This document shows, piece by piece, positions 34,700 to 43,961 of a DNA stretch of 64,000 bases. Each line of letters starts with the position of its first letter. Position 1 is the first letter of the stretch. A program made the translations under genes and the position numbers. The stretch lies in contig CALHCF010000009.1 in NCBI GenBank assembly GCA_937930635.1, positions 132,702 through 196,701 of the forward strand, in the 5' to 3' direction. The notes under the pieces are model-generated. The model worked only from the letters and a program-made list of their open reading frames with translations, was not told where the DNA came from and made no database searches. The stretch is from an uncultured Rhizobiaceae group bacterium. Its GTDB lineage: Bacteria > Pseudomonadota > Alphaproteobacteria > Rhizobiales > Rhizobiaceae.

Positions 34700-35743
34700 T
34701 CAGCCGACTTTTTCGGCAAGAACCAACTTGTTTTGCGCGGCATTTTCCACTGCATCGCCCAGCATCATTTCAACCATTCTGGGATTTTCAAAATTCAGAT
34801 TGATCCGCAACATTTTTGAGGCCCGAAGCAATTTCTCCTGTTCCTCTCCCATGCGCATCATGCGGGCCTGATCTTTTTGGGTGGTAACCAGTGTAAGCCC
34901 TTCGGACCGCGCCAGTTCAATCAATTCCCTGCATTCATCAGGCGAGAATTCATGGTGATCATCAAAATTTCGGTGTTCGACGATCTCAGCACCGATGTCT
35001 TCGAGTGTGCGGTGAAATTTGCTGGGATCCGCGATGCCGGCAAAGGCGAGAACTTTGATGCCTTTCCAGGCGGCAGCATGATGTACGGAAATCGAAGCAC
35101 TTAATGTCGGCTTGGCCATACGTGCCGCTTTGCGAACAACGTCTGTTCCAGCTGCAGATGTTCCCACAAGCAGAACTGCCGAAGCGCTTTTCATCTGGGT
35201 CTGAAGTTCAGCCCGCATGGGCCCTGCGGGAATACAAAAGCCGTTGCCTATACCCCGGCTTGAATCGACCACCGCAAGCACATAATCCTTGTGAAGTGAC
35301 GGGTTCTGGAAACCATCGTCCATGATAATAATGTCGACACCCTGCTCCTCCAGAAGTTCGGCACCCGCCGGACGATCCGGCGATACGACCGTGGGTGCCA
35401 CCGTGCACAGGATCAGCGCTTCATCACCAACATCGCGGGCGTTTTGAATATCGCCATTAACCAGCGTTGGCCGGGAGACGCTGCCGCCATATCCCCGGCT
35501 GAGGAAGCCCGGTTTCATACCTACAGACTTGGCAATTTTTGCCACAGCCATGGCTGTCGGGGTTTTTCCCGCACCGCCTGCAATGAAATTACCAATGCAA
35601 AACACAGGAATATTCGCCACTGATTTTGCCTGAGCCTGCATTCGTTTGGCTGCAATATGTCCGTAGATCGCACCGGCTGGCGAAAGCCCCCAGGCGATCA
35701 GGCCCGGCTTTTCATACCAAAATGGTGGTGCTTCACTTATCAT
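34700..35743 (-). CDS. lpxK: Tetraacyldisaccharide 4'-kinase LpxK
   Basis: Phosphorylates the 4' position of the lipid A disaccharide at the inner membrane. 347 residues from the ATG at 35743 (MISEAPPFWYEKPGLIAWGL), the usual beginning of alphaproteobacterial LpxK; a TTG four codons earlier abuts the waaA stop. P-loop 'FIAGGAGKTPTAMAVAKIAK' lies at about 50-70, 'PGFLSRGYGGSVSRP' and 'VDIIIMDDGFQNPSLHKDYV' are the Walker B-like/catalytic region. It is co-transcribed with and just downstream of waaA, the next enzyme of lipid A-Kdo assembly. Confidence 0.96.
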   Translation of the reverse strand: MISEAPPFWYEKPGLIAWGLSPAGAIYGHIAAKRMQAQAKSVANIPVFCIGNFIAGGAGKTPTAMAVAKIAKSVGMKPGFLSRGYGGSVSRPTLVNGDIQNARDVGDEALILCTVAPTVVSPDRPAGAELLEEQGVDIIIMDDGFQNPSLHKDYVLAVVDSSRGIGNGFCIPAGPMRAELQTQMKSASAVLLVGTSAAGTDVVRKAARMAKPTLSASISVHHAAAWKGIKVLAFAGIADPSKFHRTLEDIGAEIVEHRNFDDHHEFSPDECRELIELARSEGLTLVTTQKDQARMMRMGEEQEKLLRASKMLRINLNFENPRMVEMMLGDAVENAAQNKLVLAEKVG

Positions 35744-35755
35744 GACATGCCCCAA

Positions 35756-37123
35756 TCAGCCTTTCGGTCTTGTTGCAGAACCCATTGCCGCGGAAGATTG
35801 TAATTTATCGCCAACGGCACGACGATCAAGACTTGCCTTAACCCGCAGCGGCCTGATGTAGGGATCGAGCGCTTCCATCGACCGGTCAAAGGCTCCCTGC
35901 ATTTCTGTCACGGTCTCCAATGCCGCACGCTGCATGGTTTGAAGATCCTTCTCGTTTCTCAGAAGATGGAGAACGTGACTGGCCAACATATGCTCGTCAC
36001 GCACCAGCCGTGCCCCACCGGATTCCAGAAGAGCGTGGTAGGTTTCGCGGAAGTTTTGAACAAACCGGCCAGACAAAATCGCAGTATTTGTCAGCGCGGG
36101 TTCAATCGGGTTCTGCCCACCCTCGGCTTTCAATGATCGTCCAACAAAAGCGATGTCTCCCAATTGAAGATAAAGCCCCATCTCGCCAATCGTATCACCA
36201 AGATAGACATCTGTCCCCTCGGTTATAGGTTCACCGGAGCCGCGGGAAACCACATTGAGACCGAGTTTCTTCAAAGTGGTCGTCACCGCTTCGCGGCGTT
36301 CTGGATGGCGTGGGACCAGAACGGTCAGAACGCGAGGCGCATGTTCTTTCAACATGATATGAACTTTGCCAACGCTTTCCTCCTCTCCATCATGGGTGCT
36401 TATGGCAAGCCAGGACGGACGGTCGCCAACCATTTCCTTTAAATGGCTGACCTGTTGCGGGTCGGCTTTGGGGGCACCCACATCAGTTTTGAGATTTCCC
36501 ACAACGGTGACCCAGGGCGCGCCGAGTGTTCTGAAGCGGTCGCCATCAACTTCGGACTGAGCGACAACCTGCGACAGCTGACCGAACACCGCTTGAGCAA
36601 GCGAAGGGCGGCGAGACCAGCGCTTGTTCGATTTGTCCGACAGGCGCGCATTGACCAGGATTTGTGGCACATTGCGCGCGGCGAGCTCCTGTATGGTGGT
36701 GGGCCATATTTCCGATTCGGCAAAAACGGCAACATCCGGTTGCCAATGGTCGAGAAAACGGCAAACCGCCTTTTTCATATCCATCGGTACATATTGATGA
36801 ATCGTGCGGTTCGACAGATGCTCCTCTGCAATGCTGGCAGAAGTAACGGTGCCGGTGGTCAGAACCAGATTGATCCCATAAGCCTCCATTCGGCTGATCA
36901 ATGGCATGATAGCCAGAGATTCACCCACGCTCGCCGCATGTAACCAGACGAGCGGCCCGGATGGCCGTTCCCAGCTTGCATAACCATAGCGCTCGCCGCG
37001 CCGTGCGCGATCTTCCTTGCCCCGGCTGGCCCTGAACCGAAGAAACGGGCCGGTGAAAGGATAGATCAGCGAACCCAGTCCGCGATACAATCTCAGAGCA
37101 GTTCGGGCCCAAAGGTTTTTCAC
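35756..37123 (-). CDS. waaA: 3-deoxy-D-manno-octulosonic acid (Kdo) transferase WaaA
   Basis: Adds Kdo residues from CMP-Kdo to lipid IVA. 455 residues, slightly long because of a basic C-terminal tail. An N-terminal membrane anchor region is followed by 'PSGPLVWLHAASVGESLAIM', 'LVLTTGTVTSASIAEE', 'FAESEIWPTTIQEL' (acidic active-site region) and the C-terminal nucleotide half 'IAFVGRSLKAEGGQNPIEPA'. The start is GTG (37123) with GAGGAAA 8 bases before; no ATG competes. The gene is upstream of lpxK with 12 bases between the stop and the preferred lpxK ATG. Confidence 0.95.
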   Translation of the reverse strand: MKNLWARTALRLYRGLGSLIYPFTGPFLRFRASRGKEDRARRGERYGYASWERPSGPLVWLHAASVGESLAIMPLISRMEAYGINLVLTTGTVTSASIAEEHLSNRTIHQYVPMDMKKAVCRFLDHWQPDVAVFAESEIWPTTIQELAARNVPQILVNARLSDKSNKRWSRRPSLAQAVFGQLSQVVAQSEVDGDRFRTLGAPWVTVVGNLKTDVGAPKADPQQVSHLKEMVGDRPSWLAISTHDGEEESVGKVHIMLKEHAPRVLTVLVPRHPERREAVTTTLKKLGLNVVSRGSGEPITEGTDVYLGDTIGEMGLYLQLGDIAFVGRSLKAEGGQNPIEPALTNTAILSGRFVQNFRETYHALLESGGARLVRDEHMLASHVLHLLRNEKDLQTMQRAALETVTEMQGAFDRSMEALDPYIRPLRVKASLDRRAVGDKLQSSAAMGSATRPKG

Positions 37124-37224
37124 AATGACATTTCCTCAGGACCCGGATTGATAGACAAACAATTGAGTTTCAACACTTGAGTTCAAACAACTGGCTCAAG
37201 GCCTTTTAACCGGCTGGATGATGG

Positions 37225-37461
37225 TCAATCGTTTTCAGGATCGAGCAGGCGGTGAAGATGGACGATAAAGTAACGCATGTGAGCGTTATCGACCGTTGAT
37301 TGGGCTTTCGCTCTCCAAGCTTCGCACGCGCTGGTGAAATCGGGGAAAATACCGACAACATCAAGATCATCAAGATCTCTGAACGTTACACCTTCAAGGC
37401 TCTCAAGTTCTCCGCCAAAAACCAGGTGAAGAAGCTGCGATTTATCGTCTTTGTCACTCAT
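37225..37461 (-). CDS. DUF4170 domain protein
   Basis: 78-residue acidic protein of the DUF4170 type, seen as 'LLHLVFGGELESLEGVTFRD', 'VVGIFPDFTSACEAWRAKAQ' and 'MRYFIVHLHRLLDPE'. Conserved in alphaproteobacteria at this place between cysQ and waaA. Function unknown; the compact 'GGEL...F.D..SA..AWRAKAQ..VDNA..RYFIV' pattern predicts a small alpha/beta fold. It is 101 bp upstream of waaA on the same strand. Confidence 0.85.
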   Translation of the reverse strand: MSDKDDKSQLLHLVFGGELESLEGVTFRDLDDLDVVGIFPDFTSACEAWRAKAQSTVDNAHMRYFIVHLHRLLDPEND

Positions 37462-37637
37462 CGTTTGTTATTCCCCATTTTGCCGCAATCAGCAGATTTG
37501 TCTGTTATTTGTAAAACCATTTCTGCTCCAGGCTGGCCTTTACTTCAGCGCCACCAGCGCCACCATGTGCATTCGAGATGCAATCGCCTGTTTCGTCAGG
37601 TATTGTTTGCGCTGGAACTTCCTGGAAATGAAGCTTT

Positions 37638-38417
37638 CTAATCCTGTTTATTAATGGCCAGGCGCGCGAGATCAAGCATTTCGTTGCGGCGGGGAACAGC
37701 GCACCCCACAAGCGCCCCGTGCCGAACGTCCCGGCAATTATAGACAAGTGGATTACCTTCCAGATTGCTCAGCATCGCTCCAGCCTCATGAACGATTAAA
37801 TCTGCGGCTGCCAAATCCCAGTCTTTGGCGCTGGCACGTGCGAGAGCCAGATCAACCTCGCCCATCGCCACCATGGCGAGCCGATAGGCAAGTGACGGAA
37901 CAAACGGCGTTTTTTCAACACCGCCATGATGATCAAGAGCGACCGAATTTTGCAGATTGCGCGGCCCCGTTACCCGAACCGCCCCACTATCACGGGAAGT
38001 CTGTTGTGTTGTGATCGCTGCGCCATTGAGCGTGGTTCCCTTCCCCTTGATCGCACTGATGGTCTGGCCAAGGGCCGGGCATTCCAGAATACCGGCAACC
38101 GGGCGGCCGTTTTCCACAACGGCAATACTGACACACCACTGCTTCAACCCCTGAATAAACCCGCGCGTCCCATCTATTGGATCGACCACAAAGGTTCGCC
38201 GGGCTTCAAGACGCAGGTCGGTATCTTCCGTTTCTTCGGAAAGCCAGCCGTAGTCCGGCCGGGCCTCAAGCAGTTTTTCCTTCAGGAAATTGTCAACGGC
38301 AAAATCGGCTTCGCTGACGGGCGACTGCCCCTCTTTCATCCAAACTTCAGGGTCCTTGCCAAACCAGTTCATGGCAATAGCGCCTGCTTCAGAGGCAAGC
38401 TGGAGCAGGAGGTCCAT
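37638..38417 (-). CDS. cysQ: Inositol monophosphatase family protein, 3'(2'),5'-bisphosphate nucleotidase CysQ
   Basis: 259 residues from ATG 38417; a TTG at 38447 with GAAGGG ahead would add ten residues and may be the true start. Metal-site motifs of the Li-sensitive phosphatase family are 'SEETEDT', 'VVDPIDGTRGFIQGLKQWCV' and 'AKDWDLAAADLIVHEAGAML'. The family includes CysQ, which removes 3'-phosphate from PAP to recycle sulfation by-products, and IMPases; the context (pmbA upstream, lipid A genes downstream) is where cysQ sits in Rhizobiales. The 5' end overlaps pmbA only if the TTG is used. Confidence 0.87.
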   Translation of the reverse strand: MDLLLQLASEAGAIAMNWFGKDPEVWMKEGQSPVSEADFAVDNFLKEKLLEARPDYGWLSEETEDTDLRLEARRTFVVDPIDGTRGFIQGLKQWCVSIAVVENGRPVAGILECPALGQTISAIKGKGTTLNGAAITTQQTSRDSGAVRVTGPRNLQNSVALDHHGGVEKTPFVPSLAYRLAMVAMGEVDLALARASAKDWDLAAADLIVHEAGAMLSNLEGNPLVYNCRDVRHGALVGCAVPRRNEMLDLARLAINKQD

Positions 38418-38433
38418 GTCCTGATGGTTGTGA

Positions 38434-39789
38434 TTAGCGTCCGGCAAGGGTCATCCCTTCAATCGCAACGGTGGGTGCATTGGTGCCATAACGTTTGTCG
38501 AGATCATTGGCTGGTTCCAAACGGGCAAACATATCGCGCAGATTTCCAGCAATGGTGATTTCACTGACCGGGAATGCGAGTTCTCCCTCCTCAATCCAAA
38601 AACCGCTGGCACCGCGAGAATAGTCACCGGTTACAAGATCAACACCCTGTCCGATCAGCTCCGTGACATAAAATCCTGTTTTCAAATTGCCCATCATGTC
38701 TTGCGGACTGCGCTGACCGGCCAACAATGTCAGATTGGTTGCTCCCGGTGATGTCCCGCTGCCGGCCCGATTGGCGCGCCCGTTGGTGCGCATTCCCAGT
38801 TCGCGTCCGGTGGCTGAATCAAGCAACCAGGTCTGGAGCTCACCATCGTCGACCAGCCTGAGGTCGTCTTGAGCGACGCCTTCAGCGTCAAAGGGCCTTG
38901 AGGCAGAGCCACGCAGAATATGAGGTTCGTCAATGATTGCGACGCCCCTGCCAAAAACCAGCTGTCCCAGATCGTCTCGCAAGAAAGATGTCTTGCGCGC
39001 AATTGAGGTACCGCTCACAGCACCTGCCAGATGGGAGACCAGCCCCCGCGAAACACGCGGATCAAAAATAACGGTGGCCGTCTGTGTCTTTACCTGACGC
39101 GGGTTTACGCGCTCAGCAGCACGTTTGCCTGCCCTGCCGCCGATATCTTTAGCTGAGCGCAGATCGCTGAAATGACGCTGGCTGTCAAAATCATAGTCAC
39201 GTTCCATCGATGTCCCATCGCCCGCTACCGCCGAAACGGAGAGCGAAAAGCGGGTCGCACGGTAACTGCCGACAAAACCATTGCTGGTTGCCAATACGGT
39301 GCCGCCGACGGAACAGGCACAGGATGCGCCCGACGATTTGGTGACACCATCAACCGATAACGCCTCCTGCTCACACGTTCTGGCCAGATCGCCCATGGCG
39401 TCCATCGACAGGCTGTGGGAATCAAACAGATCAAGATCACGAAACCCGGTGGCCAAAAGATCAGGGTCCGCCAATCCGCCATGGGCATCCGCCGGCGATA
39501 CTTTCGCCATGGCCACTACGCGATTAGCAAGTGCCTTTGTATCGTCAACCCTGTTTGCCGACACCGATGCCGAACACGATCCAACAAAAGCACGCAGGGA
39601 AAAGGCGCTGTTTTCCGAACTGTCCGTTTCTTCAACGCTGCCTTCACGAACGTCGATCCCCGTGGAGCGGCTGGTGGCAACGACAGTATCGCAAGCATCG
39701 GCACCCGCCTGAAGCGCGGCTTCGACCAGCGCGGCGGCTCGATCCTGCAACGCGGCAAGATCGGAACTGTTGTCATTTATCTGATTCAC
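38434..39789 (-). CDS. pmbA: PmbA/TldD family metalloprotease-like protein
   Basis: 451-residue member of the PmbA (TldE)/TldD family. Typical segments are 'STGIDVREGSVEETDSSENS', 'RRVNPRQVKTQT'-like central region (here 'RVNPRQVKTQTATVIFDPRV'), 'PFDAEGVAQDDLRLVDDGEL', 'TNLTLLAGQRSPQDM' and 'GFYVTELIGQGVDLVTGDYS'. The TldD-type H-E-x-x-x-H zinc motif is not visible, which is normal for the PmbA half; TldD/PmbA together degrade unfolded peptides or process small modified peptides. tldD is not in the window. Start is GTG at 39789. Confidence 0.9.
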   Translation of the reverse strand: MNQINDNSSDLAALQDRAAALVEAALQAGADACDTVVATSRSTGIDVREGSVEETDSSENSAFSLRAFVGSCSASVSANRVDDTKALANRVVAMAKVSPADAHGGLADPDLLATGFRDLDLFDSHSLSMDAMGDLARTCEQEALSVDGVTKSSGASCACSVGGTVLATSNGFVGSYRATRFSLSVSAVAGDGTSMERDYDFDSQRHFSDLRSAKDIGGRAGKRAAERVNPRQVKTQTATVIFDPRVSRGLVSHLAGAVSGTSIARKTSFLRDDLGQLVFGRGVAIIDEPHILRGSASRPFDAEGVAQDDLRLVDDGELQTWLLDSATGRELGMRTNGRANRAGSGTSPGATNLTLLAGQRSPQDMMGNLKTGFYVTELIGQGVDLVTGDYSRGASGFWIEEGELAFPVSEITIAGNLRDMFARLEPANDLDKRYGTNAPTVAIEGMTLAGR

Positions 39790-39921
39790 GGATCACCCGA
39801 AGAATTGCGTTTGCCCTCGTTTAGAGCAAGTCACGACGTTTATGAAGTGCGGCTTGCACTGCTTTGGGAAGTCGCGACATAATGATGGATAAACTGCCCC
39901 TCACATTTGGTGAATCGTTTC

Positions 39922-41718
39922 ATGGCTGAAGGCCCTAACCTGTTTCTTGATGCCGTGGTTTTGTTGGGTGGTGCGACCATTGCCGCACCGCTGTTTAAAA
40001 GAATTGGCCTTGGCACCGTGCTGGGATATCTGGCCGTTGGCATCGTTTTGGGCCCCGTTCTCAACTATGTTCGCGATGGCGAAGATGTGCTCCATGTCGG
40101 CGAACTTGGTGTGGCGCTGCTGCTTTTCATCGTTGGGCTGGAATTGAAGCCAGCCCGGCTTTGGGATATGCGCCGCGAAATATTTGGCCTGGGTGCCGCT
40201 CAGGTTGTTCTCAGTGGTTTGTTTTTGTCTGCGGTTGCCTGGCTGGTTTATTTTGGCCCCGCTGCTGCCCTGGTGGTGGGTTTTGGGCTGGCACTTTCTT
40301 CAACCGCCTTTGCGTTGCAGCTGCTGGAAACTTTACATGAGGACCACCTGCCTCACGGAAAACGCGCATTCTCCATCCTGCTTTTTCAGGACCTTGCTAT
40401 CGCCCCCTTGTTGATTGCAGTCCCTTTTCTTGCTGCTGGCGGTATGGGCTTCACATCTGAAACTCTGCTGCAGGCCGGGATTACGCTTGGGTGTGTTGCT
40501 GCCCTTATTCTTATTGGGCGTTTTGCACTCAACCCCCTGTTTGGGATCATAGCCGACACGGGTGCGCGGGAAGCCATGATTGCAGCAGCCCTGTTTATTG
40601 TAATCGGTGCTGCGCTGCTGATGCAGTATGCGGGACTTTCGATGGCCATGGGTGCCTTCCTGGCCGGGGTGATGCTCGCTGAGTCAAGTTACCGGCACGA
40701 ACTTGAGGCTGACATTGAACCCTTTCGCGGCATCTTGCTTGGCCTGTTTTTCATTGGCGTTGGGCTGGCGGTCGATCTTCAGGTTGTGTGGCAAAACCTT
40801 GGTCTCATTTTGATCTGTGTGCCGGCAGCCATGATCAGCAAAGCGGTCATACTCTACGGGCTTTGCCGTGTGTTCGGGTCTGATCACAACGAGAGCGTTC
40901 GCGTCGCGCTGATTCTGCCACAACACGGAGAGTTTGGTTTTGTCTTGTTTGCCGCAGCCCTTGCGGCAGGTCTTCTGAGTCCGGAAGCAACATCCTTTCT
41001 GATTGCCAGTGTAACCCTTTCAATGGCGCTGACTCCATTTTGCGTGAAGTTGAGGAAGTTGTTCCTGCACCAACAACCCGCCGAAGAGATGGATGAGGAT
41101 TTTGAAGGAGCCAATGCACAGGTATTGATGATCGGCTTCTCGCGAATGGGACAGATTGCAGCGCAAGCCCTGCTGGCGGGCGGATGCGACGTGACGGTGC
41201 TGGACAATACCGCCAATCGGATCCGACAGGCTGGCAAGTTCGGTTTTCGCATCTATTTTGGTGATGGAAGCCGCAAAGATGTTTTGCAGGCAGCAGGGAT
41301 CAAGAAGGCGACAATCGTTGCGGTTTGCACCAACAAACGCGCTGTCACGAACCGTATTGTTGAACTGGTCGAGCGCGAATATCCCAATGTGAAACTTTAT
41401 GTGCGCTCCTATGACAGAGCACACTCACTGCAACTTCTGAAAAGACCCGGACTTTGGCAAATCCGGGAAACTTTTGAATCAGCTTTGGTTATGGGGCGTG
41501 CACTTCTGGAAGGGATAGGCTTTACACGTGATGATGCCGAGGAAATTATCAAGGACGTTCGTGCCCGGGACCGCGATCGGCTGAAACTGCAGCTCAAAGA
41601 TGGTATTCTTGCCGGTAACGATATTTTCCATACCAGCCCCGTTCCTGAACCTCTCGTAAAACCTCGTCGCCCCGCAAAAATTTTGGGAGATGAGACGCGC
41701 GATATTCTGGAAGACTGA
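39922..41718 (+). CDS. CPA2-family monovalent cation/proton antiporter (KefB/KefC-like)
   Basis: 598-residue antiporter with a Na+/H+ exchanger domain of about 12 membrane helices (1-380) followed by a cytoplasmic TrkA-N/RCK domain starting at 'QVLMIGFSRMGQIAAQALLA' (about 400-515). 'FSILLFQDLAIAPLLIAVPF' carries the Gln-Asp of the ion site seen in Kef proteins. It exchanges K+ (or Na+) for H+ and is gated by nucleotide or glutathione binding in related KefC. ATG at 39922 is preferred over a TTG at 39907; GGTGA lies 8 bases upstream. It diverges from pmbA. Confidence 0.92.
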   Translation: MAEGPNLFLDAVVLLGGATIAAPLFKRIGLGTVLGYLAVGIVLGPVLNYVRDGEDVLHVGELGVALLLFIVGLELKPARLWDMRREIFGLGAAQVVLSGLFLSAVAWLVYFGPAAALVVGFGLALSSTAFALQLLETLHEDHLPHGKRAFSILLFQDLAIAPLLIAVPFLAAGGMGFTSETLLQAGITLGCVAALILIGRFALNPLFGIIADTGAREAMIAAALFIVIGAALLMQYAGLSMAMGAFLAGVMLAESSYRHELEADIEPFRGILLGLFFIGVGLAVDLQVVWQNLGLILICVPAAMISKAVILYGLCRVFGSDHNESVRVALILPQHGEFGFVLFAAALAAGLLSPEATSFLIASVTLSMALTPFCVKLRKLFLHQQPAEEMDEDFEGANAQVLMIGFSRMGQIAAQALLAGGCDVTVLDNTANRIRQAGKFGFRIYFGDGSRKDVLQAAGIKKATIVAVCTNKRAVTNRIVELVEREYPNVKLYVRSYDRAHSLQLLKRPGLWQIRETFESALVMGRALLEGIGFTRDDAEEIIKDVRARDRDRLKLQLKDGILAGNDIFHTSPVPEPLVKPRRPAKILGDETRDILED

Positions 41719-41820
41719 CTGGACAAAGAGGCCAGAGCGGAAAATAGTGGCGCAAACTTCTGCAATGGAATCCTCCATGAAATCCAATCAGAACGGCGTG
41801 TCGAGAATGCTCTCTTTTTG

Positions 41821-43266
41821 ATGGCACCCTCCTCTGTAACCAGCACCAAAGCGGCCTTCACCAGCGGAAGTACCATGCGCCATGTTGTGGTGATGACCGC
41901 TACATCGTCGGTGGGTCTCGTCTCCATCTTTGCAGTCGATGCTCTCAACCTTTTTTATATTTCACTGCTGGGACAGCAGGAACTTGCGGCGGCCATCGGC
42001 TACGCCGCCACCATCATGTTTTTCTCGGTGTCGATCTGTATCGGTATTTCAATCGCAACCGCTGCGCTGGTCGGACGCGCCCTGGGTGCCGGTGACCAGC
42101 AGCGGGCACGCCAGCTGGCGACATCATCGCTGTTTTATCTTCTTGTATTGAGCGGGCTGTTTGCGATGGCGCTCTATCCCTCGCTCACTTTCCTTCTTGG
42201 CCTCCTGGGGGCGGAAGGCGAAACCCTGCAACTGGCGGTCAGTTTTATGCAGATCGTGGTACCCTCCATTCCGTTGCTGGGGCTTGGCATGTGTCTTGGT
42301 GCGCTTTTGCGAGCCAGAGGAGACCCGAAGCGCGCCATGTATGTCACCCTGTCCGGGGGGGCGGCGGCCCTTGTGCTTGATCCCATTTTTATCTTCGGCC
42401 TTGATCTTGGGATCGTTGGGGCTGCTATCGCGACATTCTGTGTGCGGGTCGTTTTGGTAATTGTTGGTTTGTGGGGTGTTCAGGGCGTTCATCAAATGCT
42501 CGGGCGGTTCGATTTGACCGCTTCAATAAGGGATGCCCGCATCTTTCTTGCTATTGCCATGCCTGCTGTCATGACCCAGTTGGCAACCCCGGTGGGCAAT
42601 GCCTATGTGACCGGGTCGATTGCCGAATTTGGTGATGATGCTGTCGCAGGCTGGGCGATCATAGGCCGTCTCATTCCTGTAGCCTTTGGTGTGACCTTTG
42701 CTCTTTCGGGCGCCGTAGGGCCAATTCTCAGTCAAAATTATGGAGCACGGTTGTTCCCTCGCGTGACCAGCACAATGCGCGATGCACTGACCTTTACGCT
42801 GATTTACTGCCTCTCCATCTGGGCCATTCTGGCTGTGGCCAATCCGTGGATTATCGGCCTGTTTGATGCCACGGGCGACGCGGCATCGCTGGTGCGGATT
42901 TTCTGCCTTCTGGTAGCTGGAAGTTTCCTGTTCAACGGCATCCTGTTCGTCGCCAATGCGGCCTTCAACAATCTTGGTTTTGCCATTCATGCAACCCTGT
43001 TCAACTGGGGCCGCGCAACACTGGGTGTGATTCCCTTTGTCCAGGTTGGTAAGGCTTATGGTGCTGAAGGTGTACTTATCGGGTGGGGCCTTGGCGGTGT
43101 TGTGTTCGGTGTCGGTGCGGCCCTGGCCGCGTTTCGGGCAATCAAGACCTTGCCCGAGCGCTCGCGCCGCGATGATAACGAACCGGGAGCGGGTCTGCCG
43201 CCTTCTGCCAATTCACCGTTTACATCCGGCAAAGGTGCAAGCTTTGGTGTCTCCCTAAAAGACTGA
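41821..43266 (+). CDS. MATE family efflux transporter
   Basis: 481-residue multidrug/toxin exporter of the MATE family with twelve predicted membrane helices in two similar halves. Half one begins 'MRHVVVMTATSSVGLVSIFA' and contains 'VDALNLFYISLLGQQELAAA'; half two begins near 'ARIFLAIAMPAVMTQLATPV' with 'GNAYVTGSIAEFGDDAVAGW', the characteristic repeat of the fold. Uses Na+ or H+ to export cationic compounds. The ATG at 41821 has no clear ribosome site; an ATG at 41875 is preceded by GGAAG but would remove conserved N-terminal residues. Confidence 0.9.
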   Translation: MAPSSVTSTKAAFTSGSTMRHVVVMTATSSVGLVSIFAVDALNLFYISLLGQQELAAAIGYAATIMFFSVSICIGISIATAALVGRALGAGDQQRARQLATSSLFYLLVLSGLFAMALYPSLTFLLGLLGAEGETLQLAVSFMQIVVPSIPLLGLGMCLGALLRARGDPKRAMYVTLSGGAAALVLDPIFIFGLDLGIVGAAIATFCVRVVLVIVGLWGVQGVHQMLGRFDLTASIRDARIFLAIAMPAVMTQLATPVGNAYVTGSIAEFGDDAVAGWAIIGRLIPVAFGVTFALSGAVGPILSQNYGARLFPRVTSTMRDALTFTLIYCLSIWAILAVANPWIIGLFDATGDAASLVRIFCLLVAGSFLFNGILFVANAAFNNLGFAIHATLFNWGRATLGVIPFVQVGKAYGAEGVLIGWGLGGVVFGVGAALAAFRAIKTLPERSRRDDNEPGAGLPPSANSPFTSGKGASFGVSLKD

Positions 43267-43305
43267 GATGGGAAGAGGTGCCGGATTTGCACTCCTGTCA
43301 ACCAG

Positions 43306-43845
43306 CTACCAGAGGTGTGGTTTGTTCAGGGCTTCAACGCAACGCGAAGGACCAACCAGAGGTTCAAATTTCGTGGCGGACAACGGTTGTGCCAGCCAGC
43401 CGTGCGGCTGGGTCAGTTCGAAAGGAGGCAGGGCAAATTCCGGGCTGATCTGCCGGAACCCGACTTTGGAATAATAGTCTGGATTGCCATAGGTCATGAC
43501 AACATCAATGCCTTTACGGCGCAACGCCTCCAGCCCGAAGGTTAGAAGCTTTTGTCCGATGCCTTCGTTCTGCTGGTTGGGTTTGACGGCTACCGGCGAC
43601 AGAATGAAAACTGTGCGATTATCCTGATCGTAGTTCAGACGGGAAAACAAAATACTGCCAACCAGCACACCGTCATCACGGGCTGTAAAGACAAAGAGGT
43701 CGTCGTCGGGCACGGTTTTCATTAAATCGCGCACCAGTTTCCCAACGGTTTCTCCCTCCACGGTGCCTTCCGAGGCCGTGAACACTGCTGTAAAAAGTTC
43801 AAAGATTTCCCGTTCCCGACCATCATGGCCTTCATGGAATTGCAT
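43306..43845 (-). CDS. GNAT family N-acetyltransferase
   Basis: 179-residue GCN5-type acetyltransferase (YhbS-like). The acetyl-CoA loop is 'LSPVAVKPNQQNEGIGQKLL' (Q/R-x-x-G-x-G variant) followed by 'YGNPDYYSKVGFRQISPEF', a hallmark of the YhbS group. The preferred start at 43845 has GGAGAG ahead; the frame is open to 43875. Acceptor substrate unknown. It converges with the MATE gene 39 bases away and is otherwise transcribed alone. Confidence 0.88.
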   Translation of the reverse strand: MQFHEGHDGREREIFELFTAVFTASEGTVEGETVGKLVRDLMKTVPDDDLFVFTARDDGVLVGSILFSRLNYDQDNRTVFILSPVAVKPNQQNEGIGQKLLTFGLEALRRKGIDVVMTYGNPDYYSKVGFRQISPEFALPPFELTQPHGWLAQPLSATKFEPLVGPSRCVEALNKPHLW

Positions 43846-43961
43846 GGCGTCTCTCCACTGCAGTGACGTAGCCACAAAAACTGTATCTGGGCGCGGTCAT
43901 GCCATCGTCGTTAGCTTTAGCAGGCCGTTTGTGTGCTCTTTCCCAGCACACCGCCGCCCTG

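Noticed and set aside
37462..37637. Possible small gene between DUF4170 and cysQ
   Set aside because: Frames in the gap overlap cysQ on its own strand and lack ribosome sites or known motifs.
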